The notes below the pieces were generated by a model that was given only the letters and a program-made list of their open reading frames with translations, did no database searches and was not told where the DNA came from. DNA of 41,014 bases, taken from assembly GCA_023265595.1 (NCBI GenBank), contig JAHFSU010000005.1:1-41014 (forward strand), in the 5' to 3' direction. Shown here piece by piece: positions 38,187 through 41,014 of this stretch. A program made the translations under genes and the position numbers. Positions within the stretch are counted from its first letter, which is position 1, and the number at the start of each line of letters is the position of its first letter. This DNA is from Deltaproteobacteria bacterium. GTDB taxonomy: Bacteria; UBA10199; SPLOWO2-01-44-7.

Positions 38187-39179
38187 ATGATTATTGGACT
38201 CACCGGAAAAAATGGGTCGGGAAAAGGGGAGGTGGCCAAGTTTTTGCAGGATGCCGGTTTTTCCTATCACTCCCTCTCCGATGTTTTGCGCGAAGAATTG
38301 AAAAAAAATAAAAAAGAGATCACGCGCCAAAATTTGACCGAATTTGCGAATGAACTCCGCCAGCAAAAAGGGGCCGGTTGTTTGGGAATTCTGACAGCCG
38401 CCAAACTCAAGGCTGATAAAAATTATGTTGTCGATTCGATCCGCCATCCCGAAGAGGTGGCGGCATTAAAACAGCTCTCCAACTTTTATCTATTGGCCGT
38501 CGATGCGGAATCGCAAGTCCGTTTTGAGAGGATCCAATTAAGATCGCGCGAAAAAGATACGGTGACTTACGCAGCTTTTGTGGAACAAGAGGCCAAAGAG
38601 GCCGCTGGAAAAAAACCGACCGACCAGCAGCTCAACCGAACGCTTGAAATGGCCGATGCGCGTATTGACAACAACGGCGCACTCGAAGAGCTACATCAAA
38701 AAGTCCGGCAGATTATCCAGACGTTGGCAATGGATGTGAAGAGACCAAGCTGGGATCATTATTTTATGCAGATTGCCTGTCAGGTGGCGCTTCGTTCCAA
38801 CTGCATCAAACGAAAAGTGGCCGCCCTTCTTGTAAAAGACCAGCGGATTATCTCGACCGGTTACAACGGCACGCCGCGCGGCATTAAAAATTGCAACGAA
38901 GGGGGCTGTCCGCGTTGCCATAAAATGGGAACCTCCGGCGCTAACTTAGATGCCTGTCTTTGCTCGCATGCCGAAGAAAATGCGATCGTCCAATCGGCCT
39001 ACCACGGTGTTTCTATCAAAGGGGCCACTTTATATACCACATTTTCTCCCTGTCTCGGTTGTACAAAGATGATTATCAATTCCGGCATCGGAGAAGTGGT
39101 CTATTCTCATGCATATAATCTCGAAGAAATTTCCTCCAAATTGTTGAAAGAAGCGGGCATCATCATAAGACAGCTTTGA
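38187..39179 (+). CDS. P-loop kinase-like / dCMP deaminase fusion
   Basis: 330 aa. The N-terminal half is a P-loop kinase-like domain (IGLTGKNGSGKGEVAKFL, Walker A at about 5-14; later VVDSIRHPEEVAAL and LLAVDA, as in dephospho-CoA-kinase-like proteins). The C-terminal half, from about 190, is a dCMP/cytidine deaminase: QVALRSNCIKRKVAALLVKDQRIISTGYNGTPRG, HAEE with H261 and E263, and SPCLGC with C289 and C292, the zinc ligands. It likely converts dCMP to dUMP. The same two-part plan occurs in yeast Dcd1 and, in longer form, in the anti-phage AvcD deaminases. The TGA stop overlaps the TTG start of the AsmA gene. Confidence 0.87.
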   Translation: MIIGLTGKNGSGKGEVAKFLQDAGFSYHSLSDVLREELKKNKKEITRQNLTEFANELRQQKGAGCLGILTAAKLKADKNYVVDSIRHPEEVAALKQLSNFYLLAVDAESQVRFERIQLRSREKDTVTYAAFVEQEAKEAAGKKPTDQQLNRTLEMADARIDNNGALEELHQKVRQIIQTLAMDVKRPSWDHYFMQIACQVALRSNCIKRKVAALLVKDQRIISTGYNGTPRGIKNCNEGGCPRCHKMGTSGANLDACLCSHAEENAIVQSAYHGVSIKGATLYTTFSPCLGCTKMIINSGIGEVVYSHAYNLEEISSKLLKEAGIIIRQL

Positions 39180-40960
39180 GAAGAAAAATTAAAATTGCCG
39201 TCCTCTCTTTGGCCATTGTTATTACCCTATTGGTGGCCATTCCCTTCGTGTTGCCGCAAAGTGTCTATCGGAGCTGGTTTGTCAGTCAGCTTCAATCGGG
39301 TTTGAATCTGAAATTCGATGTGGAGACATTTCGTTTGACCCTTTTACCGCTCCCTTCACTCACGCTGAAAAATGTAAAAATTTATTCGGTCAAGGATCCG
39401 TTTGCCGATCAGTTATTGGCGGAAACCAAAAAAATTTCGGCTGATGTAGCGTTGAGCCCTCTCTTGAGCAAAAAAGCGATTGTCTCTCTGTCGCTCGAAG
39501 AACCGATTCTCTATTTTCGCACGGCAAAAGAGGGCTCTAATTTTTCTGATCTGATTATCAAAAAAGAGGGGGGAGAAAAAAAGACAACATGGCAACTGAG
39601 CGTGACCTCGTTTCAACTGGAAAAAGGTCATCTGCAATATTTTCCGGAAGGGGCTGAAAATCCAAAATATACTTTGCAAAATGTCGCTCTCCGTCTCAAA
39701 AATTTGGCGCTGGCCGGAAAGAGTTCCATCCCGCTGACCCTTTCTTTAGGCCTTTTGGGCGGTTCCGATAATTTTTCCTTGAAAGGAGATATAGAAATCG
39801 ATCTCGATCGGAAAAAATTTAGCACCGACAATTTGCAAGGGAAATTGGGAAGCACGATTATAAAACTCAGAGGCAATTTTGATGCCCAAAAAATGTCGGC
39901 GAGTCTTACCCTGAGGGCCGATGCCGCCAAACTGGATGGCGCAACACTGTCCGATGATTTCCCTGCAATTTACGAACATGTTTTGAATATCGAAAAAGGG
40001 GACGTTCCCCTTTTTGATGACCTTTTTGTCGAAGGAAATCTTTCGTGGACTCTTAAAGGCCTCGCAATCGGCGGAACACTGCATGCCGACCGGCTGACTT
40101 ACCAAAATTACCCGCTCAAAACGGTAAAAATCGATTTTTATTTCACGCCGCCGCGGTTGGATATTCATTCTTTAAAAGCGACTGTATTTGAAGCGCCGAC
40201 CACTGCGAAGGGTTTTGTCCGTTTGGCCAAACCGCTTCACTATCAATGTGATCTGAATTTGGCCGGTGTCGATCTGACTCAAATCGGTTTTTTGAAAAAA
40301 CAGATTCAGGGCAAGGGGAGTTTGAACGCCTCGCTACTGGGAAAGGTGATTGCAAAAAGAAATCCGGTTCAGGACCTGAATGCCGTCGGCAATATTATGG
40401 TGACACACGGTTCGATTCCTTCTCTCAAATTGGGAGAGGCCATTTTTGGAAGTTCCCTCTGGAATATTTTGTCCCCCGTGGCCGGGTTTAATAAAGAAAA
40501 ATTGAACAACCTGAAGGGACTCGATGCAACGGTGGAGCAACTCACCATTCCGTTTGTGGTCGAAGGAGGAAAGACAAAAATTCCGAATGCGCGTTGGCAA
40601 AACCCCCGCTACCAGATTCAGATGAATGGCGCCATTGGGCTCAATCAAACTCTTTCCGGCAGTGGGGCCTTTTTACTCTCGTCGAAAGAGACTCAAGAGC
40701 TGATCAAAAATGAAGACATTCGGAAGACATTGTCTGACAAGGAGGGGGAGTTGGAATTGCCGTTTTTGGTGAGCGGTACTTTTGAAAATCCCAAAATGGA
40801 ACCGGACAAAAAAACACTGACTCCCCGCTTTACCAAAGCGATGGCTCTTCGCGGGATCGACTTTCTGAAACAACAGTTAAACCCGGTAGACGATGTCAAA
40901 GAAGGCGAAAATGCCCTTGAAGCACCGGTCAAGATACTCAAGGGCATTTTCGGGAAATAA
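39176..40960 (+). CDS. AsmA-family envelope protein
   Basis: 594 aa. An N-terminal TM anchor (KIAVLSLAIVITLLVAIPFVLP) is followed by the AsmA pattern: LKFDVETFRLTLLPLPSLTLKNVKIYSV near the N-terminus and, in the C-terminal half, KGKGSLNASLLGKVIA, VTHGSIPSLKLGEAIF and IPNARWQNPRYQIQMNGAIGLNQTLSGSGAFLLS. AsmA-like proteins form long hydrophobic grooves across the periplasm and are thought to move phospholipids to the outer membrane. The start is TTG 39176, overlapping the TGA of the deaminase gene, so the two are probably co-translated. A family C array begins at the base after its TAA. Confidence 0.88.
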   Translation: MRRKIKIAVLSLAIVITLLVAIPFVLPQSVYRSWFVSQLQSGLNLKFDVETFRLTLLPLPSLTLKNVKIYSVKDPFADQLLAETKKISADVALSPLLSKKAIVSLSLEEPILYFRTAKEGSNFSDLIIKKEGGEKKTTWQLSVTSFQLEKGHLQYFPEGAENPKYTLQNVALRLKNLALAGKSSIPLTLSLGLLGGSDNFSLKGDIEIDLDRKKFSTDNLQGKLGSTIIKLRGNFDAQKMSASLTLRADAAKLDGATLSDDFPAIYEHVLNIEKGDVPLFDDLFVEGNLSWTLKGLAIGGTLHADRLTYQNYPLKTVKIDFYFTPPRLDIHSLKATVFEAPTTAKGFVRLAKPLHYQCDLNLAGVDLTQIGFLKKQIQGKGSLNASLLGKVIAKRNPVQDLNAVGNIMVTHGSIPSLKLGEAIFGSSLWNILSPVAGFNKEKLNNLKGLDATVEQLTIPFVVEGGKTKIPNARWQNPRYQIQMNGAIGLNQTLSGSGAFLLSSKETQELIKNEDIRKTLSDKEGELELPFLVSGTFENPKMEPDKKTLTPRFTKAMALRGIDFLKQQLNPVDDVKEGENALEAPVKILKGIFGK

Positions 40961-41014
40961 ACCGTTCATGGTGAGTCTTAGAGACCACTCATGGTGAGCT
41001 TTAGAGACCGCTCA
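40961..41014. repeat. Family C tandem array (23-bp period), continuing past the window
   Basis: ACCGTTCATGGTGAGTCTTAGAG (40961-40983), the variant ACCACTCATGGTGAGCTTTAGAG (40984-41006), and a third unit cut by the window end. It starts directly after the stop codon of the AsmA gene. Confidence 0.88.

Overview
The window comes from a diderm bacterium: it carries BamA, a Skp/OmpH chaperone, a two-permease Lol lipoprotein exporter and an AsmA-family protein. The gene orders (ftsH next to folP; lysS-lol-bamA-skp; yicC-gmk-spoT; a HemX/CcsA-like gene before hemA) and the density of intergenic palindromes resemble uncultured deltaproteobacteria-like lineages. That placement is an inference; no rRNA or marker comparison could be run.

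Layout. 1-6 kb: the ftsH 3' end, then a block (vapBC pair, a 278-aa unknown, a 703-aa M49-like metallopeptidase) inserted before folP and bounded by two identical 29-bp palindromes; after folP come a small membrane protein, a MITE-like element and a relic of a second folP 3' end. 6-12.2 kb: accessory genes (364-aa unknown, 831-aa TPR protein, Pif1-like helicase with a WYL-like tail, Bro-N fragment) mixed with repeats. 12.3-19.7 kb: envelope operon lysS, lolC-like, lolE-like, lolD, bamA. 19.7-22.7 kb: an island (second vapBC, 411-aa unknown, NYN-domain gene) separating bamA from skp. 22.7-27.7 kb: skp, a Trm112-FHA protein, yicC, gmk, relA/spoT. 27.7-29.3 kb: HEPN/MNT pair and a probably frameshifted unknown gene. 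29.4-32.8 kb: rpmB, yraN, a CcsA/HemX-like gene, a hemA lacking its usual C-terminal domain and running into tRNA-Val, and a membrane channel-like protein. 32.8-37.3 kb (minus strand): a Gld-type ABC system with a fused permease/GldG protein, a DUF4340 protein and a DNA methyltransferase-like protein. 37.4-38.0 kb: a REP-associated tyrosine transposase (RAYT) flanked by its likely REP palindromes. 38.2-41 kb: a P-loop kinase/dCMP deaminase fusion and an AsmA-family protein.

The main theme is a housekeeping chromosome punctuated by several families of short palindromes. Family A (core GAGCATATGGTAGC and its reverse complement) has about eleven full, partial or decayed copies. Several supply the stop codon of the preceding gene, and all three toxin-antitoxin modules lie next to one. 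Family B (CTACCTGGTAG) surrounds the RAYT and recurs as a perfect 52-bp palindrome 30 kb away. Family C (CCATGAGCGG or its complement) forms tandem arrays with 22-24 bp periods, one of which supplies the start codon of a phage-antirepressor fragment. Families D, E, F and G are MITE-like inverted-repeat elements, and two of them have altered the N-terminal coding region of a gene (bamA, the helicase). A 16-bp direct repeat flanks the NYN gene and its terminator-like leader, as expected of a small mobile cassette.
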